Shown here: piece after piece, positions 15,632 to 21,509 of the stretch
How positions within the stretch are numbered: the stretch's first letter is position 1
Layout: the number at the start of each line of letters is the position of its first letter
Assembly: GCA_050725495.1 (NCBI GenBank)
Contig: JBOHHM010000175.1
Span: forward strand, 1 to 22,061
From: JBOHHM01 sp050725495
GTDB taxonomy: Bacteria; Pseudomonadota; Gammaproteobacteria; Burkholderiales; Burkholderiaceae_C
Direction of reading: 5' to 3'
Length of the DNA: 22,061 nucleotides
The notes under the pieces: model-generated
Seen by the model: only the letters and a program-made list of their open reading frames with translations
Database searches by the model: none
Told to the model about the DNA's origin: nothing
Position numbers and translations under genes: made by a program

Positions 15632-16396
15632 GAAGAATCTCCGGCGAACGCAATAGCAACGCTACGGCGACCCCGTTGGACCTCAAAATGACCCGCAACA
15701 TCGAACGCCGACCTGCCACTGTATCGCTGATTGGGATTGGCGACCCTCGTGTGGCGATCCAACCGAGGCGGGTATCGCCAGGCTGGAAAACATCTGGCGC
15801 ACGCTGAAACGCGAGGCCTGTTCGGGGAACACCGCGCAACCGGCTGTGCCGGGCCGCTGGTGTTGCCCCCTGCAAGGGGGTGGCGAAGCGACACGCGGTG
15901 CGCGCAGCCTGGGGATGTGTTTCATCCTGGCAGCCTGTTCGGCTTGCTGATGCGCCGCGATGACCTGGTGGATTCGAGCGGCGTGAGGCGCTGCTCGAGC
16001 GACACCTGCCTTATCGCCTATGAGGCAGCCGAGAGCACCAGGCGCTGGCTTGAAGACGGCGGCCTCGATCGTGCCAACACGCCGATGGAGTTGCGCGAAC
16101 ATAGCCATTGATGGAATGCCTCAGCCGCCAGAAAACAAGCCCGTTCTGCGGGCCCTTGATGACGCAGTACGGCATCAAGGTTCACTACGGCAAGGAAGCC
16201 GGGCAGGCGAGCAGCAGCTTCGTGACCATCGGCTCGACGCTGGTTCACTTCTGCGACCATCCTACGAGGTACCGGGCCGTGATGTACGGTATCGTCAAAG
16301 AGCTGATCTCCCTCCTGGAACATCACAAAGCCAGCCCGTTGGCCTGGCCGCGAAGCACAGTTGAAACGGTCGCGTTCGGCAGGTCGCGACCGGGAC
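15632..16396. other. 765-bp region without a recognisable gene
   Basis: Nothing here can be assigned to a family. It contains CAATAGCAAC at 15651-15660, sharing ten bases with the AT-rich repeat, and a GC-rich repeat at 15866. Short stretches have coding-like codon use in changing frames: a fragment ending ARTNTPMELREH-like near 16104, one reading IDGMPQPPENKPVLRALDD near 16107-16163, and one reading QYGIKVHYGKEAG with FVTIGSTLVHFCDHP at about 16165-16265 in another frame. This pattern suggests one or more decayed genes with frameshifts. It could also be ordinary GC-rich DNA. Confidence 0.5.
15866..15914. repeat. GC-rich hairpin repeat, copy B
   Basis: CCCCCTGCAAGGGGG (5-bp stem) followed by GGCGAAGCGACACGCGGTG and a closing GGGG. 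It shows the same succession of elements as copy A at 4522-4566, allowing small indels and substitutions. It lies inside the gene-poor region. Confidence 0.5.
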
Positions 16397-16497
16397 CGAC
16401 AGGTGCGGCCCTGCCGGGCCAGAGTCAACTTGTTCTTGTAAATTCGCCGATCGCGACCTAGACTTCTTGCGCCTTTGACAGGCCATGGCGGCCATGC
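16397..16497 (+). repeat. upstream region of DUF1326, duplicated copy 1
   Basis: About 100 bp that align with 17231-17329 at roughly 85-90 percent by eye, with two or three small indels. Shared stretches include TGCCGGGCCAGA, TGTTCTTGTAA, TTCGCCGATCGC, ACCTAGACTT and GACAGGCC. The second copy lies immediately before the intact DUF1326 gene, so this is its former promoter/leader in a tandem duplication. Confidence 0.85.
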
Positions 16498-16668
16498 TTT
16501 GGCACCTGCAAAACCAGCCTGGCCCAGCTCATCGGCACCAACGGCTGCGCGGAACTCGAGCCCTGCATCGGCGCGACCGGCACCCCGACCACCCTGACCG
16601 AGACGATTATTCCCACTCTGCCGGGCGCGGCCGTGTTCGTTGGCCAAGCGTCGAGTGGGGCCCGATGA
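16498..16668 (+). pseudogene. DUF1326 pseudogene, internally deleted central part
   Basis: Translated from 16498 this reads FGTCKTSLAQLIGT, then CAELEPCIGATGTPTTLTET, then LPGAAVFVG. The intact DUF1326 protein downstream has FGTCKTIVA at 29-37, LAKLIGT at about 103-109, and YAELEPYVGATGAATTLTDT with VPGAPVFVG at about 136-170. The pseudogene has therefore lost its ribosome binding site, start codon and first 28 residues, including the CNC and CPC motifs. It has also lost about 70 residues between FGTCKT and the LIGT segment. It runs into a TGA at 16666 shortly after similarity ends. The C-terminal remnant reappears at 17187, beyond an intact unrelated gene. Both deletions would remove the likely metal-binding function, so it is not expected to be active. 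Confidence 0.85.
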
Positions 16669-16708
16669 GCCCGCAAATTCATCAACCCGCAGTACCAGGA
16701 GAACCAAT

Positions 16709-17113
16709 ATGCAAGGCGAGAAAATCGGTGACGAAACAGGGAAGGTGACTTCACAGAGAGTATTACCGAACCCGGCCGGCGGCCCGAAGATGGAAACCTC
16801 GTTCGAGGCGAAATTGACGTTGCTGGGCGTGGAAGCAAAAGAAACGGGCACCTACTGGTCGGTGGTCCGGCCGGATGGGAGTTTGTATGGCGAGGGCCAG
16901 GGCATCGTCATGGGCAAGCAGGGGGATCTGGCCACTTGGATAGGCCAAGGTGTGGGCACCATCAAGCAAGATGGTGCCGTCAGTTACCGGGGCGCCGTGT
17001 ACTACCAGAGTTCGTCTGCCAAATGGTCACGGCTCAACAGCGTGGCCGGGATCTTCGAATACGAGGTCGACGCCCAAGGCAACACCCGCGCCCAAATATG
17101 GGAATGGAAGTAG
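16709..17113 (+). CDS. unrecognised 134-residue protein inserted in the DUF1326 pseudogene
   Basis: I do not recognise a named family with certainty. The gene is intact: AGGAGA at 16697-16702 lies six nt before ATG 16709, codon use is that of a real gene, and the stop is TAG. The product has no signal peptide or membrane segment and no cysteine. It is rich in short beta-strand-like, glycine-containing segments: MQGEKIGDETGKVTSQRVLP, KMETSFEAKLTLLGVEAKETGTYWSVV, DGSLYGEGQGIVMGKQGDLATWIGQGVGTI, SYRGAVYYQSSSAKWSRLNSVAGIFEYEVD and a terminal IWEWK. This suggests a small beta-barrel, perhaps lipocalin-like or allene-oxide-cyclase-like; that is only a guess from pattern. It lies between the two remnants of a DUF1326 pseudogene and upstream of the intact DUF1326 and DUF2182 genes on the same strand. 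Confidence 0.82.
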   Translation: MQGEKIGDETGKVTSQRVLPNPAGGPKMETSFEAKLTLLGVEAKETGTYWSVVRPDGSLYGEGQGIVMGKQGDLATWIGQGVGTIKQDGAVSYRGAVYYQSSSAKWSRLNSVAGIFEYEVDAQGNTRAQIWEWK

Positions 17114-17142
17114 CGCGTGGCCTGGCAACGCGATCGAGCGAA

Positions 17143-17168
17143 CTGCGAGCTGCTGACGCGGCTCGCAG
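17143..17168 (+). repeat. 8-bp inverted repeat after the inserted gene
   Basis: CTGCGAGC (17143-17150) and GCTCGCAG (17161-17168) enclose a 10-nt loop, 30 nt after the stop of the 134-residue gene. There is no T tract, so termination is uncertain. Confidence 0.45.
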
Positions 17169-17186
17169 CCGCTCGCCTTGAATCGT

Positions 17187-17236
17187 TATCGCGCGAACAA
17201 CGACAAGCTCGGCGGGTCGGCGCCGGGGGTCGACAT
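17187..17236 (+). pseudogene. DUF1326 pseudogene, C-terminal fragment
   Basis: Translated from 17187 this gives YRANNDKLG, against YRAKNDKLG in the intact DUF1326 protein, whose preceding residues VFVGKSPR correspond to the end of the central fragment at about 16650. The two fragments are thus adjacent parts of one former gene, now separated by about 530 bp. After 17213 similarity becomes weak (GTCGACATG against CTCGACATC) and merges into the second copy of the upstream region. Confidence 0.75.
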
Positions 17237-17329
17237 GCGGCCTTGCCGGGCCAGACTCATCCTGTTCTTGTAAGTTCGCCGATCGCAACCTAGACTTTGT
17301 GCGCCCTCGACAGGCCCATCGGCCATGCC
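17231..17329 (+). repeat. upstream region of DUF1326, copy 2 (active position)
   Basis: This copy lies just before the intact DUF1326 gene and aligns with 16397-16497. The most conserved block is TGTTCTTGTAA, TTCGCCGATCGC and ACCTAGACTT, which probably includes the promoter. I could not assign it to a known sigma-factor class. Confidence 0.8.
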
Positions 17330-17361
17330 GGGTTGGCGCAAGCATCCCGCAGGAGGGCACC

Positions 17362-17964
17362 ATGGCCTACCACCTTGAAGGGCGTCTGCTCGAGGTCTGC
17401 AACTGTCGCGTGCTGTGTCCCTGCTGGATCGGCGAGGACCCCGATTTCGGCACCTGCAAAACCATCGTCGCCTGGCATGTCGACCAGGGCCTGGTCAACG
17501 GCGTGGACGTTGGCGGGCTGACCCTCGCAACCATCGCCTTTGTTCCAGGCAACATCTTGCAAGGCAACTGGAGTGCTGCGATCTACGTCGACGACAAGGC
17601 CTCGGCGCAGCAGGAGCAGGCCCTGCTCGACGTCTACACCGGCAAGCTGGGCGGGCCGGTGGCCGACTTGGCCAAGCTCATCGGCACTGTGGTGTCGGTC
17701 GAGCGCGCGCCGATCCAGTTCGAGGTGCAAGGCGGCAAGGGCACGATCAAGGTCGGCAACGATGGCTATGCGGAACTCGAGCCCTACGTCGGCGCGACCG
17801 GCGCAGCGACCACCTTGACCGACACGATCTTCTCCACCGTGCCGGGCGCGCCGGTGTTCGTCGGCAAGTCGCCGAGGTATCGCGCGAAGAACGACAAGCT
17901 CGGCATCGACCTCGACATCAAGGGACACAACGCGCTGCAAAGCGTGTTTGTGTTCGATGCCTGA
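17362..17964 (+). CDS. DUF1326 domain protein
   Basis: A 200-residue soluble protein of the DUF1326 family, function unknown. The N terminus carries a dense cysteine set: LLEVCNCRVLCPCWIGEDP with Cys13, Cys15, Cys19 and Cys21, then FGTCKT with Cys32. These are the only cysteines and look like a metal- or thiol-binding centre. The remainder is beta-rich (ERAPIQFEVQGGKGTIKVG, AELEPYVGATG) and ends FVFDA. ATG 17362 has a perfect AGGAGG at 17351-17356, five nt upstream; earlier in-frame codons from 17299 lie in the duplicated promoter and are rejected. A DUF2182 membrane-protein gene follows after 45 nt. From memory these two families often sit together, so a joint role in metal handling is plausible but unproven. 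A decayed duplicate lies upstream. Confidence 0.9.
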   Translation: MAYHLEGRLLEVCNCRVLCPCWIGEDPDFGTCKTIVAWHVDQGLVNGVDVGGLTLATIAFVPGNILQGNWSAAIYVDDKASAQQEQALLDVYTGKLGGPVADLAKLIGTVVSVERAPIQFEVQGGKGTIKVGNDGYAELEPYVGATGAATTLTDTIFSTVPGAPVFVGKSPRYRAKNDKLGIDLDIKGHNALQSVFVFDA

Positions 17965-18009
17965 GCCACGGCCACCGGCGCATGGCGTAGCACGCGATGG
18001 TGGCGGGCC

Positions 18010-18864
18010 ATGCAAACAGACGCTGCGGTGAGCGAGGCCGGACGGCGCGCCGCTTGGCGGCCGCCACGGCTTGATCGCAGCCGGCTGTTTGCGCTGTTGT
18101 TCGGCGGCCTGGTCGTGGCGGCCTGGGCCGCGCTCTGGGCCTGGAGCGCCAGCCCCTGGGCTCGCTATCTCGAGCATGGGCGCTGGACCGAGCTGGCCCT
18201 GCTGGCCCCGTGGTGCCGCGCGTTGCCGCAAGGCCAGTGGTGGCTGCCGGCGCTGCTGCATGGGGCCGGCTGGCTGCTGATGATCGCGGCGATGATGCTG
18301 CCGACGATCTACCCGATTCTGCGCCTGTTCGGCCGCATGACCGCGGCGCGCGCGAACGCCGCAGCGCTGCTGTCGCTGGTGGTCCTGGGCTATCTGGCGG
18401 CCTGGTTCGGCTTTGGCCTGGCGGCACATGGCCTGGACCGCTTGCTGCACAGGCTCGCGCAAGACAGCCCCTGGATGTTCACGCATGGCTGGGTGATCGG
18501 CGCGGCCGTCCTCGGCGCGGCGGGGCTGTTCCAGTTCAGCGCGCTCAAGTACCGCTGTCTGGACCGGTGCCGCACGCCCATCGGTTTCATCACCCAGCAC
18601 TGGCGCGGCCAGGCCCCGGTGCGCGAGGCGCTGTGGCTCGGTGCGGCGCACGGCATGTTCTGCGTCGGCTGCTGCTGGGCCCTGATGCTGCTGATGTTCG
18701 TGGTCGGCACCGGCAACCTGGGGTGGATGCTGGCCATCGGCGCCGTGATGGCCGCCGAGAAGAACCTGTCCTGGGGCCGGCGCCTCAGCGCGCCACTGGG
18801 CCTGCTTCTGGTGGGCGCGGCGCTGGTCGAGGCGGCGACCCACCTGGCTGCGGCGGTTCACTGA
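18010..18864 (+). CDS. DUF2182 predicted metal-binding integral membrane protein
   Basis: A 284-residue inner-membrane protein with about six to seven hydrophobic segments. Family marks are the MIAAMMLPTIYPILRLF segment (91-107), KYRCLDRCRTP (180-190), HGMFCVGCCWALMLLMFV (214-231) and VMAAEKNLSWGRR (246-258). Five cysteines fall in the two conserved clusters, Cys183 and Cys187 and Cys218, Cys221 and Cys222, with one more at about 69. The family was annotated as metal-binding on the basis of such motifs; no transport substrate is established. The gene follows DUF1326, which is also cysteine-rich, after 45 nt on the same strand, so the two are probably one transcription unit. ATG 18010 has GGCGGG upstream, a weak ribosome binding site. 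A hairpin directly after the stop may end the transcript. Confidence 0.88.
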   Translation: MQTDAAVSEAGRRAAWRPPRLDRSRLFALLFGGLVVAAWAALWAWSASPWARYLEHGRWTELALLAPWCRALPQGQWWLPALLHGAGWLLMIAAMMLPTIYPILRLFGRMTAARANAAALLSLVVLGYLAAWFGFGLAAHGLDRLLHRLAQDSPWMFTHGWVIGAAVLGAAGLFQFSALKYRCLDRCRTPIGFITQHWRGQAPVREALWLGAAHGMFCVGCCWALMLLMFVVGTGNLGWMLAIGAVMAAEKNLSWGRRLSAPLGLLLVGAALVEAATHLAAAVH

Positions 18865-18865
18865 G

Positions 18866-18887
18866 GCGGCTCTTGCGGATGAGCCGC
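18866..18887 (+). terminator. possible weak terminator after the DUF2182 gene
   Basis: GCGGCTC (18866-18872) and GAGCCGC (18881-18887) form a perfect 7-bp GC-rich stem with an 8-nt loop, two nt after the stop codon. Only TTGCTG follows instead of a T tract, so intrinsic termination would be weak. Confidence 0.4.
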
Positions 18888-18981
18888 TTGCTGTGGGCCG
18901 GGGTGGAAAGAGTCAGGCGCATCGAAGCGGCGGTTTCAGAGGGCAAAAACGCATGCAAGCCGCATAGCACTTGCGTGAAAC

Positions 18982-18998
18982 GCTATCAAATATATAGC
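18982..18998 (+). repeat. AT-rich 17-nt repeat, intergenic copy
   Basis: GCTATCAAATATATAGC, the most AT-rich and most clearly palindromic of the copies, lies in the 477-bp spacer between the DUF2182 gene and the next gene. The rest of 18888-19060 shows nothing I can assign. Confidence 0.75.
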
Positions 18999-19060
18999 TA
19001 ATCGTGCTGACCCATGGAGCAGCATTGCCCTGGTCCAGCGCAGGGCAACACACAAGCCGG

Positions 19061-19341
19061 TACAATGAGTCACTCGGCATAGCGTTTGCGTCTCACGACG
19101 AGCGCTCTCTCAGGCTGGCCTGGCTCTCAGGCACAGCACTTCCTGAAGCCCGGATTGCACAGTGTATTGAGCGCCTCCACAGGCGCGCATGATCGCCATC
19201 ACTGCCGCTGTCCACATCGCCCCGTCCGGCGGTGCCGCCCATGGCCAGAACCGAACACGCATCGGCCTGCTTGCACGCCGTCTCCATTTTCCTCCCGTGC
19301 GCCGCGCATCCAACGCCGGCGCACCAGACACCAAGAACATC
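19061..19341 (+). promoter_or_regulatory. candidate promoter and long leader of the small gene and infA
   Basis: TACAAT at 19061-19066 is a good -10 match but has no clear -35 box. If used, transcription would begin near 19073 and leave about 270 nt of untranslated leader before ATG 19342. The leader contains a stable 6-bp hairpin, GCGCCT CCAC AGGCGC (19171-19186). Long structured leaders are typical of cold-shock mRNAs, and second infA genes of betaproteobacteria are plausible members of that class; both points are inference. No gene is credible in this stretch. Confidence 0.35.
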
Positions 19342-19572
19342 ATGAAGACCAACATCACGGTGGGCAAGTACCTTGTCTCGCCGCTCACCAGACAGCTGGA
19401 CGACGGCCGCTACGCCGCCTCGGTTTCCATCCGCTCAGGCCGCGGCAGCGGCATGCACGACCGCGTGATGCGGTTCACGCCGGTTTTCGGCAATGCCGCG
19501 GCCGCCGTGCGCTACGCCACCGAGCAGGGGCTGAGCTGGGTGCGCGATCGCGCTCAGTGGCGCTGCGCTTGA
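19342..19572 (+). CDS. small conserved-looking protein before infA
   Basis: A 76-residue basic protein that I cannot name. It begins MKTNITVGKYLVSPLTRQLDDGRYAASVSIRSG and continues DRVMRFTPVFGNAAAAVRYATEQGLSWV. The pattern of a two- to three-stranded sheet (YLVSPL, YAASVSIRSG, RVMRFTP) followed by a helix (AAAAVRYATEQGLSWV) suggests a small single-domain protein. No signal peptide or membrane segment is present. Codon use is that of a real gene. No strong ribosome binding site precedes ATG 19342. InfA follows after 29 nt, so co-transcription is likely and a role near translation or cold adaptation is conceivable; that is inference from position only. Confidence 0.75.
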   Translation: MKTNITVGKYLVSPLTRQLDDGRYAASVSIRSGRGSGMHDRVMRFTPVFGNAAAAVRYATEQGLSWVRDRAQWRCA

Positions 19573-19601
19573 CTTTCACACAACCCACGACCGAGGTAAC
19601 C

Positions 19602-19859
19602 ATGGCCAAAGAAGAGCTGATTGCAATGAATGGATCCGTGACCGAAGTGCTGCCTGACTCGCGCTTTCGCGTGACGCTGGACAACGGCCACCAGTTGATT
19701 GCCTACACCGGCGGCAAGATGCGCAAGAACCACATCCGCATCCTCGCGGGTGACAAGGTGTCGCTGGAGCTGTCGCCCTATGACCTGAGCAAGGGACGCA
19801 TCACGTTCCGCCATCTCGCGGGGCGCGGCCCGGCGCCCGGCCAGCCGCGCACCCGCTGA
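19602..19859 (+). CDS. infA: translation initiation factor IF-1 (second-type InfA)
   Basis: IF-1 binds the ribosomal A site of the small subunit and assists IF-2 and IF-3 during initiation. The 85-residue protein is one OB-fold: MAKEELIAMNGSVTEVLPDSRFRVTLDNGHQLIAYTGGKMRKNHIRILAGDKV, then SPYDLSKGRITFRHL. The usual bacterial IF-1 has 72 residues and ends shortly after KGRI.FR; here a basic, proline-rich tail (AGRGPAPGQPRTR) of about 15 residues is added. It is not near the ribosomal-protein operon that normally carries infA in Betaproteobacteria, so this is probably a paralogue. The start ATG 19602 has GAGGT at 19593-19597. It converges with the protease gene, stops 10 nt apart. Confidence 0.94.
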   Translation: MAKEELIAMNGSVTEVLPDSRFRVTLDNGHQLIAYTGGKMRKNHIRILAGDKVSLELSPYDLSKGRITFRHLAGRGPAPGQPRTR

Positions 19860-19869
19860 CGCGTCAGCC

Positions 19870-20601
19870 TCAGGTCTCCGTGAGTTTGAGCAGGATGTCG
19901 GCGTACCAGGCGCAGTTCAGGCCCAGCGCCTCATCCTCCTTCAGGTCGCGCGTGCCCACGTCCAGGCGCGCCGAGTGCACGCCCAGCAGCATCCAGGGCA
20001 AGGCGCCGCCCGCCCCCTCGGGATCGGCGATGCGCATGACCACGGGGGCGCCGCTCGTGCCGCGATGCGTCCGCGCATCGGTGAGGAAGTAGCCCTGGCC
20101 CTGGAAGCGCAAGCCGAACGACGAGGCGATCGTGGCCTGCCGGACCACCGGCATGTGGTGCAGCGTGTCGTGAAAGCCCAGAGGAAAGCCCACCACCAGA
20201 GTTGAGTCCCCGGCCTCGACCCGGCAGGCCGGCTTGTACAGGTGCTGCGGCGTGAAGGCGCGGTACTGCGTCGTCTTCGGCAAAGCAGCGCGCTTGAGCT
20301 CGATCACGGCCACGTCGATTTCTCCAGCCCCGTCCAGGCCCTGGCGCCAGACGGCCTTGCCGCCGCTGTACAGCGGGATCGAGAAACCCGTGGATTGCGA
20401 CAGGTTCTGCGCATCGGTGTGCAGTTCGATCTCGATGCGGTCGGGAAAATGCTGGCTCGGTTCGTCAAACAGCACATGACGGCTGGTGACCAGAAAGAGC
20501 CTGCCGCTGCGCTCAAAAAAGAAACCGCTGGCGTTGGTGAGCCCCTGGCGCTGGTTGAAGGTGCAGACGCGCGTCGCGGTGAGGAGAAGGGGTTCGGTCA
20601 T
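19870..20601 (-). CDS. trypsin-like serine protease, orphan
   Basis: A 243-residue protein with a chymotrypsin-fold peptidase domain of the Trypsin_2 type. The catalytic triad can be read: His42 in LVTSRHVLF, Asp96 in GEIDVAVIEL, and Ser183 in HRGTSGAPVV. Other expected strands are ASGFFFERSGRLFLVTS (24-40), STLVVGFPLGFHD and LLGVHSARL. There is no signal peptide, membrane segment or PDZ domain, so unlike DegP or DegS it appears to be a lone cytoplasmic protease domain. AAGG lies six nt upstream of ATG 20601, supporting the start. Neighbours give no clue: infA converges with it and otnI lies downstream of its promoter on the same strand. The substrate is unknown. Confidence 0.85.
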   Translation of the reverse strand: MTEPLLLTATRVCTFNQRQGLTNASGFFFERSGRLFLVTSRHVLFDEPSQHFPDRIEIELHTDAQNLSQSTGFSIPLYSGGKAVWRQGLDGAGEIDVAVIELKRAALPKTTQYRAFTPQHLYKPACRVEAGDSTLVVGFPLGFHDTLHHMPVVRQATIASSFGLRFQGQGYFLTDARTHRGTSGAPVVMRIADPEGAGGALPWMLLGVHSARLDVGTRDLKEDEALGLNCAWYADILLKLTET

Positions 20602-20693
20602 GGGGCGCCTTGCACGCAGTGCTTGTACCGCTCACGCCAGTGAGGCCGCACGCCAATTATGCTACGCGGCCGATGCACCCCCGGCGGTTGGGG

Positions 20694-21503
20694 TCAAAGC
20701 CAGCGGGCCCGCCAGGCCAGGCCGGACGAAGTGCCGCCCGGCTGCGCGCCCAGGCGCGGCCGGTACTCGCAGCCGACCCAGCCGGTCCAGCCGCATTGCT
20801 GCGCGACCTCGTCGATCACGGCGAACAGGTAGGGGTAGTTCATCTCGCCGATGTCGGGCTCGTGGCGCTCGGGCACGCCGGCGATCTGGATGTGGCCGAC
20901 CCGGCCGCTGGGCAGGTACTGGCGGATCTTCATCGCGACATCGCCCTCGACGATCTGGCAGTGGTAGAGGTCGAACTGCACCTTGACATTGGGCGCGCCG
21001 ATCTCGGCGATGAGTTCGTGCGCATGGTCCTGGCGGTTCAGGAAGAAGCGCGGGATGTCGCGCGTGTTGATCGGCTCGATCAGCAGATCGACGCCCTGCT
21101 TGGCGGCTTCGGCCGCGGCCCAGCGCAGGTTGGCCACGTAGGTGGGGCGCAGCGTTTCGCGCTCGCTGCCTGCGGGCAGCAGGCCGGCCATCACATGGAT
21201 GCGCGGGCAGTCGAGCATGGCCGCGTAGTCGAGTGCTGTGGCAATGCCGGCGCGGAATTCGGCTTCGCGCCCCGGCAGGCAGGCCAGGCCGCGCTCGCCC
21301 GCATTCCAGTCGCCCGGCGGGGCGTTGAACAGCACCTGCTGCAGGCCGCTGGCCTTCAGGCACGCGGCGAGTTCCTGTTGGTCGTACGCATAGGGGAACA
21401 GGTATTCGACCGCCTTGAAGCCGTCCTTCGCGGCGGCCTCGAAGCGGTCGAGAAAATCAAGCCCGGGGTAGAGCATGGAGAGGTTGGCGGCAAATTGGGG
21501 CAT
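20694..21503 (-). CDS. otnI: 2-oxo-tetronate isomerase OtnI (hydroxypyruvate isomerase family)
   Basis: A 269-residue TIM-barrel sugar isomerase of the hydroxypyruvate isomerase-like family. Seen are the start PQFAANLSMLYPGLDFLDRF, FNAPPGDWNAGERGLACLPGRE (59-80), HVMAGLLP, the metal/catalytic Glu143 in LLIEPINTRD, QFDLYHCQIVEGD (176-188), GHIQIAGVPERHEPDIGE, and the second Glu246 in GCEYRP. OtnI interconverts 2-oxo- and 3-oxo-tetronate in four-carbon sugar-acid catabolism. The neighbouring OtnC-type decarboxylase, only six nt upstream on the same strand, favours this role over glyoxylate-linked hydroxypyruvate isomerase (hyi). The gene is complete and probably ends the operon; the 92-nt spacer after it leads to the protease gene. 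Confidence 0.9.
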   Translation of the reverse strand: MPQFAANLSMLYPGLDFLDRFEAAAKDGFKAVEYLFPYAYDQQELAACLKASGLQQVLFNAPPGDWNAGERGLACLPGREAEFRAGIATALDYAAMLDCPRIHVMAGLLPAGSERETLRPTYVANLRWAAAEAAKQGVDLLIEPINTRDIPRFFLNRQDHAHELIAEIGAPNVKVQFDLYHCQIVEGDVAMKIRQYLPSGRVGHIQIAGVPERHEPDIGEMNYPYLFAVIDEVAQQCGWTGWVGCEYRPRLGAQPGGTSSGLAWRARWL

Positions 21504-21509
21504 GGGTGT

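Noticed and set aside
15648..15664. A further copy of the AT-rich 17-nt repeat at the methyltransferase promoter
   Set aside because: It shares only CAATAGCAAC and a nearby GCTAC in permuted order, so it does not fit the 17-nt frame.
16640..16708. Upstream extension of the 134-residue protein
   Set aside because: The extra residues come from pseudogene and junction DNA, while ATG 16709 has an ideal AGGAGA site.
16645..17190. Insertion sequence or integron cassette carrying the 134-residue gene
   Set aside because: No transposase, terminal inverted repeats, clear target duplication or attC-like site could be seen at the junctions.
17290..18861. 523-codon minus-strand open frame across DUF1326 and DUF2182
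   Set aside because: Antisense shadow rich in Gln, Arg and His; both plus-strand genes have family motifs and a strong ribosome binding site.
19004..19192. A 62-codon open frame in the leader before the small gene and infA
   Set aside because: No ribosome binding site, poor codon bias, and it crosses the -10 candidate and hairpin.
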